Origin: Fructobacillus durionis | Lineage (GTDB): Bacteria; Bacillota; Bacilli; Lactobacillales; Lactobacillaceae | Assembly (NCBI RefSeq): GCF_900112405.1 | Contig: NZ_FOLI01000004.1 | Span: forward strand, 1-64,000 | Length of the DNA stretch: 64,000 nucleotides | Reading direction: 5' to 3' | Shown: piece by piece, positions 1 to 7,118 of the stretch | How the letters are laid out: each line of letters opens with the position of its first letter | How positions within the stretch are numbered: the stretch's first letter is position 1 | Position numbers and translations under genes: made by a program | The notes under the pieces: generated by a model | Database searches by the model: none | What the model was told of the DNA's origin: nothing | Seen by the model: the letters and a program-made list of their open reading frames with translations, nothing else

Positions 1-125
1 GAGATGAGATTTCCCATCTAATTAATAGAGTAAGACCCCTCAGAGATGATGAGGTAGATAGGCTAGAAGTGAAAGTGCTGTGAGGCATGGAGCGGACTAG
101 TACTAATCGGTCGAGGACTTAACCA
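1..125 (+). rRNA. rrl: 23S ribosomal RNA, 3' end (partial)
   Basis: Only the last ~125 nt of the large-subunit rRNA lie in the window. The conserved 3'-terminal text is readable, including 'actaatcggtcgaggactta' at about 101-120, and the gene closes at 'aacca'. The exact 3' end is estimated by analogy with Bacillus 23S rRNA. It is followed by a ~75 nt spacer with a small hairpin (ttttgag/ctcaaaa, about 178-200) and then 5S rRNA, the normal 23S-5S-tRNA order of a Firmicute rrn operon. Confidence 0.95.
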
Positions 126-200
126 AAGAGTCAAATGAGTGGTTTGTTTAAGGAAAAAGAGAAGTAAGGATTATTTAGTTTTGAGTGTAAAAGCTCAAAA

Positions 201-320
201 GGTGTCGTGTCGATGGCAAAGAGGAACCACCTGTTCCCATCTCGAACACAGAAGTTAAGCTCTTTAGCGCCAAAAGTAGTTGCCGGAACGCTGGCTGCGA
301 GGATAGGACGATGCGATGCC
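201..320 (+). rRNA. rrf: 5S ribosomal RNA
   Basis: About 120 nt with the usual 5S core ('cccatctcgaacacagaag' near 236-254). The 5' end ggtgtcgt pairs with acgatgcc at the 3' end (about 201-208 with 313-320), forming helix I and fixing both boundaries. It lies between the 23S end and a tRNA cluster, as in most lactic acid bacteria. Confidence 0.93.
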
Positions 321-329
321 TGTACATAG

Positions 330-355
330 AAAACGAGGAGACTCGTTTTTATTTT
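330..355 (+). terminator. Hairpin with U-run between 5S rRNA and the tRNA cluster
   Basis: aaacgag (331-337) pairs with ctcgttt (342-348) around a gaga loop and is followed by tttattttt-type text. It looks like an intrinsic terminator, yet 14 tRNA genes follow at once with no obvious promoter between. It may be leaky, or act as a processing signal. Confidence 0.5.
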
Positions 356-428
356 GGACGATTAGCTCAGCTGGGAGAGCACCTGCCTTACAAGCAGGGG
401 GTCACAGGTTCGATCCCTGTATCGTCCA
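356..428 (+). tRNA. tRNA-Val (anticodon TAC)
   Basis: Cloverleaf with acceptor stem ggacgat/atcgtcc, discriminator A428 and anticodon TAC in the loop cttacaa. CCA is not encoded, as in all tRNA genes here. First of a 14-gene tRNA cluster. Confidence 0.97.
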
Positions 429-466
429 TTGACTAAGGTCAAAAGCGCCGCGTCGGGCAACATCCA

Positions 467-539
467 GCCGACTTAGCTCAGCTGGTAGAGCACCGCTCTT
501 GTAAAGCGGGGGTCGAAGGTTCGAATCCTTTAGTCGGCA
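467..539 (+). tRNA. tRNA-Thr (anticodon TGT)
   Basis: Acceptor stem gccgact/agtcggc, discriminator A539, anticodon TGT within cttgtaa, T-arm ttcgaat. CCA not encoded. Confidence 0.97.
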
Positions 540-545
540 TATTAT

Positions 546-617
546 GCGAACATAGTTCAGAGGTAGAACATCACCTTGCCATGGTGGGGGTCGCGGGTTC
601 GAATCCCGTTGTTCGCT
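546..617 (+). tRNA. tRNA-Gly (anticodon GCC)
   Basis: Acceptor stem gcgaaca/tgttcgc, discriminator T617 as usual for bacterial glycine tRNAs, anticodon GCC within ttgccat. Confidence 0.97.
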
Positions 618-622
618 TGGAT

Positions 623-706
623 GCCGGCGTGGCGGAATAGGCAGACGCACAGGACTTAAAATCCTGCGATGGAAACATCGTACCGGTTCGATCCCGGTCG
701 CCGGCA
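623..706 (+). tRNA. tRNA-Leu (anticodon TAA)
   Basis: Class II tRNA of 84 nt with a long variable arm (cgatggaaacatcg). Acceptor stem gccggcg/cgccggc, discriminator A706, anticodon TAA within acttaaaa. Confidence 0.96.
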
Positions 707-712
707 TATTAT

Positions 713-786
713 GCACCTATAGCGCAATTGGATAGAGTGTCTGACTACGAATCAGAAGGTTGCAGGTTCGACTCCTGCTAGGTGCA
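713..786 (+). tRNA. tRNA-Arg (anticodon ACG)
   Basis: Acceptor stem gcaccta/taggtgc, discriminator A786, anticodon ACG within ctacgaa. The first base would be read as inosine after TadA editing (known for this tRNA family). Confidence 0.96.
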
Positions 787-828
787 TCGTCTTCTTCCAG
801 AAGACAAGACTCAGGTCTTAAAAAGGAA

Positions 829-902
829 CGGGACGTAGCTCAGCTTGGTAGAGCACCTGCTTTGGGAGCAGGGGGTCGCAGGTTCGAATCCTGTCGTCCC
901 GA
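829..902 (+). tRNA. tRNA-Pro (anticodon TGG)
   Basis: Acceptor stem cgggacg/cgtcccg with the C1-G72 pair typical of proline tRNAs, discriminator A902, anticodon TGG within tttggga. Confidence 0.96.
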
Positions 903-921
903 TGGCTGGAAACAGCGGAAT

Positions 922-995
922 CGCGGTGTAGCTCAGCTGGCTAGAGCGTTCGGTTCATACCCGAGAGGTCGAGGGTTCGATTCCCCCTGCCGCGA
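922..995 (+). tRNA. tRNA-Met, elongator (anticodon CAT)
   Basis: One of three CAT tRNAs in the cluster. The D-arm and anticodon arm text (tagctcagctggctagagc, ggttcatacccg) match the Bacillus elongator methionine tRNA type as recalled. Acceptor stem cgcggtg/tgccgcg pairs fully, unlike the initiator. Discriminator A995. Confidence 0.88.
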
Positions 996-1007
996 TAGAC
1001 TCGTACC

Positions 1008-1081
1008 GGACCATTAGCTCAGTTGGTTAGAGCAGACGGCTCATAACCGTCCGGTCGTTGGTTCGAGTCCAACATGGTCCA
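1008..1081 (+). tRNA. tRNA-Ile2 (anticodon CAT, lysidine-modified)
   Basis: Acceptor stem ggaccat/atggtcc and arm sequences (agacggctcataaccgtc) match the isoleucine-2 type whose CAT anticodon is converted to lysidine-AU by TilS to read AUA. Identity is assigned by resemblance to the Bacillus gene. Discriminator A1081. Confidence 0.87.
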
Positions 1082-1097
1082 TGACCACATATATTTC

Positions 1098-1187
1098 GGA
1101 GGATTACCCAAGTCTGGCTGAAGGGAACGGTCTTGAAAACCGTCAGGTCGGGAAACCGGCGCGAGGGTTCGAATCCCTCATCCTCCT
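1098..1187 (+). tRNA. tRNA-Ser (anticodon TGA)
   Basis: Class II tRNA of 90 nt with long variable arm (aggtcgggaaaccggcgc). Acceptor ggaggat/atcctcc, anticodon TGA within cttgaaaa. The discriminator base is T1187, whereas serine tRNAs commonly carry G73. Confidence 0.95.
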
Positions 1188-1221
1188 TAGGGCGCAAGCC
1201 CCACAATACAATTAATATTAT

Positions 1222-1295
1222 CGCGGGATGGAGCAGTTCGGTAGCTCGTCGGGCCCATAACCCGAAGGTCGTAGGTTCAAATCCTACTCCCGCAA
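1222..1295 (+). tRNA. tRNA-fMet, initiator (anticodon CAT)
   Basis: Shows both initiator hallmarks: a C1:A72 mismatch at the acceptor end (C1222 against A1294) and three consecutive G:C pairs next to the anticodon loop (ggg cccataa ccc). Discriminator A1295. Confidence 0.96.
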
Positions 1296-1297
1296 TT

Positions 1298-1371
1298 GGT
1301 CGCATGGTCTAGCTGGTTAGGACGCCTGCCTGTCACGCAGGAGATCACGGGTTCGAACCCCGTTGTGACCG
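1298..1371 (+). tRNA. tRNA-Asp (anticodon GTC)
   Basis: Acceptor stem ggtcgca/tgtgacc, discriminator G1371 as normal for aspartate tRNA, anticodon GTC within ctgtcac. It starts only 2 nt after tRNA-fMet. Confidence 0.96.
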
Positions 1372-1396
1372 TTTTCTTTTAGGAAATAAAAGAGAT

Positions 1397-1469
1397 GGCT
1401 CTGTAGCTCAGTTGGTAGAGCAATGCATTGAAGCTGCATGTGTCGGCGGTTCGATTCCGTCCAGCGCCA
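1397..1469 (+). tRNA. tRNA-Phe (anticodon GAA)
   Basis: Anticodon GAA within loop ttgaagc, T-arm ggcggttcgattccgtc. The acceptor stem ggctctg/cagcgcc has a U:C mismatch at the fourth pair (T1400 against C1465); the other six pairs are normal. Discriminator A1469. Confidence 0.93.
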
Positions 1470-1496
1470 TAGGGGAGACCCTTAGGGAAAAATAAT

Positions 1497-1567
<71 letters not shown>

Positions 1568-1570
1568 TAT

Positions 1571-1644
1571 GGGCCATTAGCTCAGTTGGTTAGAGCGCTG
1601 TGTTGATAACGCAGAGGTCCCTGGTTCGAATCCAGGATGGCCCA
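1571..1644 (+). tRNA. tRNA-Ile (anticodon GAT)
   Basis: Acceptor stem gggccat/atggccc, discriminator A1644, anticodon GAT within ttgataa. Last tRNA of the cluster; a terminator follows within 6 nt. Confidence 0.97.
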
Positions 1645-1649
1645 TCATC

Positions 1650-1674
1650 AGTCGACTTCGGTCGGCTTTTTTTG
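1650..1674 (+). terminator. Intrinsic terminator of the rRNA-tRNA operon
   Basis: agtcgac (1650-1656) pairs with gtcggct around a ttcg loop and is followed by seven Ts. It closes the 23S-5S-tRNA transcription unit just before the serS promoter. Confidence 0.85.
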
Positions 1675-1694
1675 TGCTTTCTTTTAGTTTTTAC

Positions 1695-1723
1695 TTGTCA
1701 AAAGCTACTTTCTAGCATAGAAT
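1695..1723 (+). promoter_or_regulatory. serS promoter
   Basis: TTGTCA at 1695-1700 and TAGAAT at 1718-1723 with a 17 bp spacer fit a sigma-A promoter. Transcription would start near 1730, directly ahead of the T-box leader. Confidence 0.75.
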
Positions 1724-1727
1724 ATAG

Positions 1728-1943
1728 GCAAGAGCTCATCATAAGTAAGCCAGTTCAGAAAGGTAGCGGTCGCTGTAAGCTACCAGGCTGAAACTCCAAT
1801 GAGTCACGTTTAGCGGGCAATGCCGCTCGGGTCCCACCGTTATCGGAAAATGAGTGCTGCATGTATATGCAGAAACTGGGTGGTACCACGGATTGCGTCT
1901 TTTTCGTCCCTGACTTTTGTCGGATGAAAAGGCGCTTTTTATA
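1728..1943 (+). promoter_or_regulatory. Serine T-box riboswitch leader of serS
   Basis: The T-box core lies at 1874-1890 (aactgggtggtaccacg). Stem I is closed by gctcat (about 1734-1739) with atgagt, and the specifier position holds TCC (1795-1797), a serine codon. A competing terminator is formed by gcgtctttttcgtcc and ggatgaaaaggcgc followed by Ts (about 1894-1941). Uncharged tRNA-Ser is expected to stabilise the antiterminator and switch serS on (known T-box mechanism). The bulge reads TGGT, which pairs best with an A or G discriminator. Confidence 0.9.
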
Positions 1944-1958
1944 TAAAAGGAGATTATT

Positions 1959-3269
1959 ATGCTTGATTTGAAGTATTTACGTAAGAACAAGGAAACTGCT
2001 GCAAAGCAGTTGCAGGACCGCGGTGTTGAAGCTGGTGCTTTAGAAGCATTGCTTGCTAAGGATGAAGAACGCCGTGCCTTGATTGCCAAAGTCGAAGAGA
2101 TGAAGGCAAAGCGTAATGAAGCTTCTGACAAGATTGCCTTTGCAAAGCGTCAAAAGGAAGATGCTAGCGAAGCCATTGCAGAAATGCAAAAGGTTGCTAA
2201 AGAAATTAAGGAAATGGACCAAACTTTGGCCGATTTGGATGCCGAAGTACAAGAAGCCGCTGCTCACTTGCCAAACATTGCTGAAGCAGATGTGCCTGTT
2301 GGTCCTGATGAATCAGCGAACATTGAAATGCGTAAGTGGGAACCAACAGACTATGAAGGTCGTGTTCACGCTTTGACTGAAGCACCTGCCTGGTTGAAGC
2401 CTCACTATGAAATCGGTGAAGACTTGGGTATTTTGGACTTCGAACGTGGCGCCAAGGTTTCAGGTGCCCGTTTCCTTTACTACGTTGGTGATGGCGCCCG
2501 TTTGGAACGTGCCGTGTACAACTTTATGTTGGACGAACACCGTAAGGAAGGCTACACGGAAATGATTACCCCAATCGTTGTTAACGATTCAGCGATGTTT
2601 GGAACTGGTCAGTACCCTAAGTTTAAGGATGATGCCTACCGTGTTCGTGACCTTGATCAAACTTACATTCCAACGGCTGAAGTGCCTTTGACTAACTACT
2701 ACTCAGGCGAGACTTTGCCAGCCGAAGATTTGCCAATCTCATTCACTGCCTTGTCACCATCATTCCGTAAGGAAGCCGGTGCCGCTGGACGTGACACCCG
2801 TGGTTTGATTCGTTTGCACCAGTTTAACAAGGTGGAAATGGTGAAGTTCGCTAAGCCTGAAGATTCAGACAGCGAATTGGAAATCATGACAAACAACGCT
2901 GCCAACATTTTGGAAAAGCTTGGTTTGCCTTACCACATCATCACTTTGTCAACTGGGGACATGGGCTTCTCAGCTGCTAAGACACACGATGTTGAAGTTT
3001 GGATTCCAGCCCAAAACGTTTACCGTGAAATCTCTTCATGTTCAAACACCCGCGACTTCCAAGCCCGTCGTATGCACATCACCTACCGTAACGACGAAGG
3101 AAAGCTTGAATTGGTTCACACGTTGAACGGTTCAGGATTGGCTGTTGGTCGTACGGTTGCGGCCATCTTGGAAAACTACCAAAACGAAGATGGAACGGTT
3201 ACAATTCCTGAAGTTTTGCGTCCTTACATGGGCGGTCAAGAAAAGTTGAACAAGACGCCTCACCACTAA
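1959..3269 (+). CDS. serS: Seryl-tRNA synthetase
   Basis: Cytoplasmic class II aminoacyl-tRNA synthetase that charges tRNA-Ser with serine using ATP. The 436 residues are slightly longer than the usual ~425. Residues 1-110 form the charged coiled-coil arm that grips the long variable arm of tRNA-Ser. Motif 2 ([15 protein letters not shown], about 268-282) and motif 3 ([17 protein letters not shown], about 390-406) are intact. The ATG follows aaaggag (1946-1952). Expression should rise on serine starvation through the T-box leader. It is a single-gene unit ended by the terminator at 3282. Confidence 0.97.
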   Translation: MLDLKYLRKNKETAAKQLQDRGVEAGALEALLAKDEERRALIAKVEEMKAKRNEASDKIAFAKRQKEDASEAIAEMQKVAKEIKEMDQTLADLDAEVQEAAAHLPNIAEADVPVGPDESANIEMRKWEPTDYEGRVHALTEAPAWLKPHYEIGEDLGILDFERGAKVSGARFLYYVGDGARLERAVYNFMLDEHRKEGYTEMITPIVVNDSAMFGTGQYPKFKDDAYRVRDLDQTYIPTAEVPLTNYYSGETLPAEDLPISFTALSPSFRKEAGAAGRDTRGLIRLHQFNKVEMVKFAKPEDSDSELEIMTNNAANILEKLGLPYHIITLSTGDMGFSAAKTHDVEVWIPAQNVYREISSCSNTRDFQARRMHITYRNDEGKLELVHTLNGSGLAVGRTVAAILENYQNEDGTVTIPEVLRPYMGGQEKLNKTPHH

Positions 3270-3281
3270 AATTACGCTTTT

Positions 3282-3332
3282 AAAAAGCTTGTAATTGGAC
3301 TAGCTGCTATCTGTCCTTTTCAAGCTTTTTTT
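3282..3332 (+). terminator. serS terminator
   Basis: aaaaagcttg pairs with caagcttttttt across a loop that itself contains ggac/gtcc. Its T-run runs into the extended -10 element of the next promoter. Confidence 0.75.
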
Positions 3333-3340
3333 GCTATAAT
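3331..3340 (+). promoter_or_regulatory. Probable secA promoter (extended -10)
   Basis: TGCTATAAT at 3332-3340 is a perfect -10 hexamer with the TGn extension; there is no good -35 at 17 bp. It abuts the serS terminator. A separate TTGACA occurs at 3364-3369 but has no matching -10. Confidence 0.55.
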
Positions 3341-3422
3341 TAGACTTAGTTTCTAAAATAATTTTGACATTAATAACTTTAATGAAAGGGGCGTATCTAG
3401 AAAACTAGGTACCGAACATTCG

Positions 3423-5834
3423 ATGGCAAATCCAATTCGTAAGCTTGTTGATAACTCCAAGCACAAATTAAAGAAAATTGACAAGGTAGCTAACCAAGTT
3501 GAAGCTCTCTCTGAGCAAATGGCTGCTATGTCCGATGAGGCCTTGCAAAAGAAGACCCCAGAATTCCAAATTCGTATCCAAAAGGCCTTAGCTGGTGTTA
3601 AGACTGAAAAGGAACAGCAAAAGGCAACGGCCAAGGTTCTTGATGAACTTTTGCCAGAAGCCTTTGCCGTTGCCCGTGAAGGGGCCAAGCGTGTGCTTGG
3701 ACTTTACCCTTACCACGTGCAGGTTATGGGTGCCATCGTTTTGCACGGTGGTAACATCGCCGAAATGAAGACTGGTGAAGGTAAGACTTTGACGGCCACG
3801 ATGGCGGTTTACTTAAACGCCTTGGCTGGCAACGGTGTTCACGTTGTCACGGTTAACGACTACTTGTCAAAGCGTGATGCCGAGCAGATGGGACAACTTT
3901 ACAACTGGTTGGGCCTTTCTGTTGGTATCAACGTTGGTGACGATTCACCTGAAAAGAAGCGTGCTGCTTACGACGCTGACATCACTTACTCAACGAACTT
4001 CAACATCGGTTTCGATTACTTGCGTGATAACATGGTGACCCGTGCCGAAGACCGCGTCATGCAACGTGGCTTGAACTACGCTTTGATTGATGAAGCGGAT
4101 TCAATTTTGATTGATACGGCCCGTACGCCTTTGATTATTTCTGGACCTGGTTCAGGAATTTCACCACTCTACCAACGTGTTGACCGTTTTGTTAAGACTT
4201 TGACGCGCGACGAGGATTATAAAGTCGATGAAGAAGCAAAGAACACTTCTTTGACGCCTGAAGGTATCAAGAACGCTGAAGTCTTCTTCAACTTGGATAA
4301 CATCTACGATAGTGAAAACACGGCCTTGACTCATCACATTGATCAAGCACTCCGTGCCAACTTCAACTACTTGCGCGACAAGGATTACGTTGTGCAAGAC
4401 GGTGAAGTAAAGTTGATTGACCAATCAACTGGACGTATTTCTGAAGGTACCCGTTTGTCTGATGGTTTGCACCAGGCGATTGAAGCCAAGGAAGGCGTTG
4501 AGATTAAAGAAGAAAACAAGTCGATGGCCCAAATCACTTACCAGAACCTCTTCCGTATGTACAAGAAGTTGTCTGGTATGACTGGTACGGCTAAGACGGA
4601 AGAAGAAGAACTTCTTGAAATCTACAACATGGAAGTTATCGAAATTCCAACCAACCGTCCAATTCAACGTGTCGACATGCCTGACCTCTTGTATCCATCA
4701 TTGAAGGCCAAGTATAACGCGGTGGTTCAGCGTGTTGCTGAATTGCACAAGAAGGGACAACCCGTTCTTTTGGGAACTGGATCAGTTGAATCTTCTGAAT
4801 TGGTTGATAAGTTGTTGACGGCGCACAACATTCCTCACAACGTGTTGAACGCCAAGAACAACGAAAAAGAAGCCGAAATCATTGCCAACGCTGGTCAAAA
4901 GGGTGCCGTTACGGTTGCCACCAACATGGCTGGTCGTGGAACCGACATCAAGTTGGGCCCTGGTATTGATGAACTTGGTGGCTTGGCTGTCATTGCAACG
5001 GAACGACACGAATCACGTCGTATCGATAACCAGTTGCGTGGACGTGCCGGTCGTCAGGGTGACCACGGATTCTCACAGTTCTACTTGTCTTTGCAAGATG
5101 ACTTGATGATTCGTTTCGGTGCCGAAAAAGTCCGTGCGCTATTGCAACGCATGAACATGGACGATGAAGACACAGTGATTACCCACCGTTGGATTACTCG
5201 TTCGGTTGAATCAGCTCAGAAGCGTGTTGAAGGAAACAACTACGATACTCGTAAGAACGTCTTGCAGTATGATGATGTTGTCCGTGAACAACGTGAATTG
5301 ATTTACCGTGAACGTGACCAAGTCTTGGATGAAAAGAAGTCTTTGGATAACGTTTTGATGCCAATGGTTAAGCGCACCATCGACCGTGTGGTTGATGCGC
5401 AAACACCAGGTAAGGATTCCGAAAAGTGGCACTTGGATGCTATTAACAAGTTCATTGAGTCATCTTTGACCTCACCAAAGCACGGTTCAGTGCGTTTGCA
5501 AAACTTGAACCGTGATGAGATTAAGGACAAGCTCTATGAGATTGCCAAAGAAAACATGGAAGACAAGAAGAAGGACTTGTACGATGCTGACCAACTGTTG
5601 GCCTTCGAACGAGTTGTCATCCTTCGAGCTGTCGACCAACACTGGACGGACCATATCGATGCCCTTGACCGTTTGCGTCAGGGAGTTGGACTCCGTGGAT
5701 ACGGACAGTTGAACCCATTGGTTGAATATCAAAACGAAGCCTTTGAAAACTTTAACAAAATGATTGCTGATATCGAATACGATGCAACTCGTACCTTCAT
5801 GAAGGCCGAGATTCGCACCAACATGTCAGCTTAA
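3423..5834 (+). CDS. secA: Preprotein translocase ATPase SecA
   Basis: Peripheral membrane ATPase that drives unfolded preproteins through the SecYEG channel (secY is at 28617). Visible motifs are the Walker A region TGEGKT (about 117-122), DEADS (about 222), [12 protein letters not shown] (about 501) and [10 protein letters not shown] (about 537). At 803 residues it lacks the C-terminal CxCxnCH zinc domain found in many homologues and ends AEIRTNMSA. The start is fixed by the family's typical N-terminus, but no Shine-Dalgarno lies within 12 nt; aaagggg at 3385-3391 is 31 nt upstream, separated by a 7 bp hairpin. Confidence 0.97.
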   Translation: MANPIRKLVDNSKHKLKKIDKVANQVEALSEQMAAMSDEALQKKTPEFQIRIQKALAGVKTEKEQQKATAKVLDELLPEAFAVAREGAKRVLGLYPYHVQVMGAIVLHGGNIAEMKTGEGKTLTATMAVYLNALAGNGVHVVTVNDYLSKRDAEQMGQLYNWLGLSVGINVGDDSPEKKRAAYDADITYSTNFNIGFDYLRDNMVTRAEDRVMQRGLNYALIDEADSILIDTARTPLIISGPGSGISPLYQRVDRFVKTLTRDEDYKVDEEAKNTSLTPEGIKNAEVFFNLDNIYDSENTALTHHIDQALRANFNYLRDKDYVVQDGEVKLIDQSTGRISEGTRLSDGLHQAIEAKEGVEIKEENKSMAQITYQNLFRMYKKLSGMTGTAKTEEEELLEIYNMEVIEIPTNRPIQRVDMPDLLYPSLKAKYNAVVQRVAELHKKGQPVLLGTGSVESSELVDKLLTAHNIPHNVLNAKNNEKEAEIIANAGQKGAVTVATNMAGRGTDIKLGPGIDELGGLAVIATERHESRRIDNQLRGRAGRQGDHGFSQFYLSLQDDLMIRFGAEKVRALLQRMNMDDEDTVITHRWITRSVESAQKRVEGNNYDTRKNVLQYDDVVREQRELIYRERDQVLDEKKSLDNVLMPMVKRTIDRVVDAQTPGKDSEKWHLDAINKFIESSLTSPKHGSVRLQNLNRDEIKDKLYEIAKENMEDKKKDLYDADQLLAFERVVILRAVDQHWTDHIDALDRLRQGVGLRGYGQLNPLVEYQNEAFENFNKMIADIEYDATRTFMKAEIRTNMSA

Positions 5835-5847
5835 GTAATGAAGGATA

Positions 5848-5874
5848 AAGCGAACGATGAGTTCGCTTTTCTTA
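5848..5874 (+). terminator. Hairpin between secA and prfB
   Basis: agcgaac pairs with gttcgct around gatga, followed by tttctt. The stem is short and the T-run imperfect, so it may only attenuate secA read-through into prfB. Confidence 0.5.
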
Positions 5875-5887
5875 TGGGAGGATCGCC

Positions 5888-7006
5888 ATGGAAGTAGTGG
5901 CAGCCAAACAGGCACTGGCGGCAATTCGCGAAGAAGTTGCTCGCTTTGAAAAAACATTGGATTTAGATGCCTTAACGGAAGAAATCGCTGACTTTGAAAA
6001 CCAGATGACCGAACCGGGTTTCTGGGATGACCAGCAAAAGGCTCAGGGTGTGATTGATGAAACGAACGTCTTGAAGAAACGTCGTGATTCATTCTTAGCC
6101 CTTGGCGAAGCCGCTGATGAAATCGAAATGTTGATTGAAATCGTTAACGATGATCCTGAGGATGCTGATTCTGCAGAAGAATTGGGTAACCTTGTCGAAA
6201 AGACAAACGATGCCGTTCAAGCTTATAACTTGGAACAGTTGTTGACGGGTGAGTACGATGCTAATAACGCCATCTTGGAAATTCATCCAGGTTCTGGTGG
6301 GACGGAATCAACGGATTGGGGCGAAAAGCTCTACCGTATGTACACTCGTTGGGCCAATGCCCATGACTTCAAAGTCGACGTCTTGAACTACAGCGCCGGT
6401 GATGAAGCCGGAATTGATTCAGCGACATTGAAGATTTCTGGTCACAACGCCTATGGTTTCTTACGTTCAGAAAAGGGTGTTCACCGTTTCGTTCGTATCT
6501 CACCATTTGATTCAGCCGGACGTCGTCATACCTCTTTCGTTTCCGTTGATGTCATGCCAGAATTGGATGACTCAATTGAAGTTGAAGTGCGTGATGATGA
6601 TATTAAGATGGATGTCTTCCGTTCCGGTGGAGCCGGTGGACAGAACGTCAACAAGGTTTCAACTGGTGTCCGTTTGACCCACGAACCAACGGGTATCGTT
6701 GTGTCATCAACGGTTGAACGTACACAATACGGTAACCGTGATTACGCCATGCGACTTTTGAAGGCCAAGTTGTACCAGCTTGAGTTGGAAAAGAAGGAAG
6801 CCGAACGTGCTGCCTTGGCTGGTGAAAAGAAGGAGAACGGCTGGGGATCCCAGATTCGTTCTTACGTTTTGCACCCCTACCAGATGGTCAAAGACCACCG
6901 TACGGGTTACGAAACCAACCAGCCACAGGATGTTTTGGATGGGGACTTGGATCCATTCATTAACGCCTACTTGCAATGGCAATTATCATTAAAGAATCCA
7001 GATTAA
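5888..7006 (+). CDS. prfB: Peptide chain release factor 2
   Basis: Recognises UGA and UAA in the ribosomal A site and triggers peptide release. The stop-recognition SPF (about 207-209) and the catalytic GGQ (about 250-252, in [10 protein letters not shown]) are present. The reading frame is uninterrupted over 372 codons. The in-frame stop and +1 programmed frameshift found near codon 25 of most bacterial prfB genes are absent: the equivalent codons read aca-ttg-gat (T23-L24-D25). The ATG follows gggagg at 5876-5881. A strong terminator follows at 7008. Confidence 0.96.
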   Translation: MEVVAAKQALAAIREEVARFEKTLDLDALTEEIADFENQMTEPGFWDDQQKAQGVIDETNVLKKRRDSFLALGEAADEIEMLIEIVNDDPEDADSAEELGNLVEKTNDAVQAYNLEQLLTGEYDANNAILEIHPGSGGTESTDWGEKLYRMYTRWANAHDFKVDVLNYSAGDEAGIDSATLKISGHNAYGFLRSEKGVHRFVRISPFDSAGRRHTSFVSVDVMPELDDSIEVEVRDDDIKMDVFRSGGAGGQNVNKVSTGVRLTHEPTGIVVSSTVERTQYGNRDYAMRLLKAKLYQLELEKKEAERAALAGEKKENGWGSQIRSYVLHPYQMVKDHRTGYETNQPQDVLDGDLDPFINAYLQWQLSLKNPD

Positions 7007-7007
7007 G

Positions 7008-7036
7008 AAAAAGCAGGGGATATTCCCCTGCTTTTT
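7008..7036 (+). terminator. prfB terminator
   Basis: aaaaagcagggga pairs with tcccctgcttttt around tat, a 13 bp stem with U-run. Confidence 0.88.
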
Positions 7037-7118
7037 ACGTCTCCCTTTATGAAGGGGCCGGACTGCGTTATAATAGTAGCCAATTAGAAGACGTATTAAA
7101 GTAAAAAAGGAGCAGAAT

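Noticed and set aside
402-1305. Open frames on both strands across the tRNA cluster
   Set aside because: They lie wholly on tRNA genes; their residues are translations of the tRNA arms and they have no RBS.
3364-3369. Perfect TTGACA as a second secA promoter
   Set aside because: No -10-like hexamer lies 16-18 bp downstream.
5888-5970. Programmed frameshift in prfB
   Set aside because: No in-frame TGA or slippery ctttga near codon 25; the frame is continuous.
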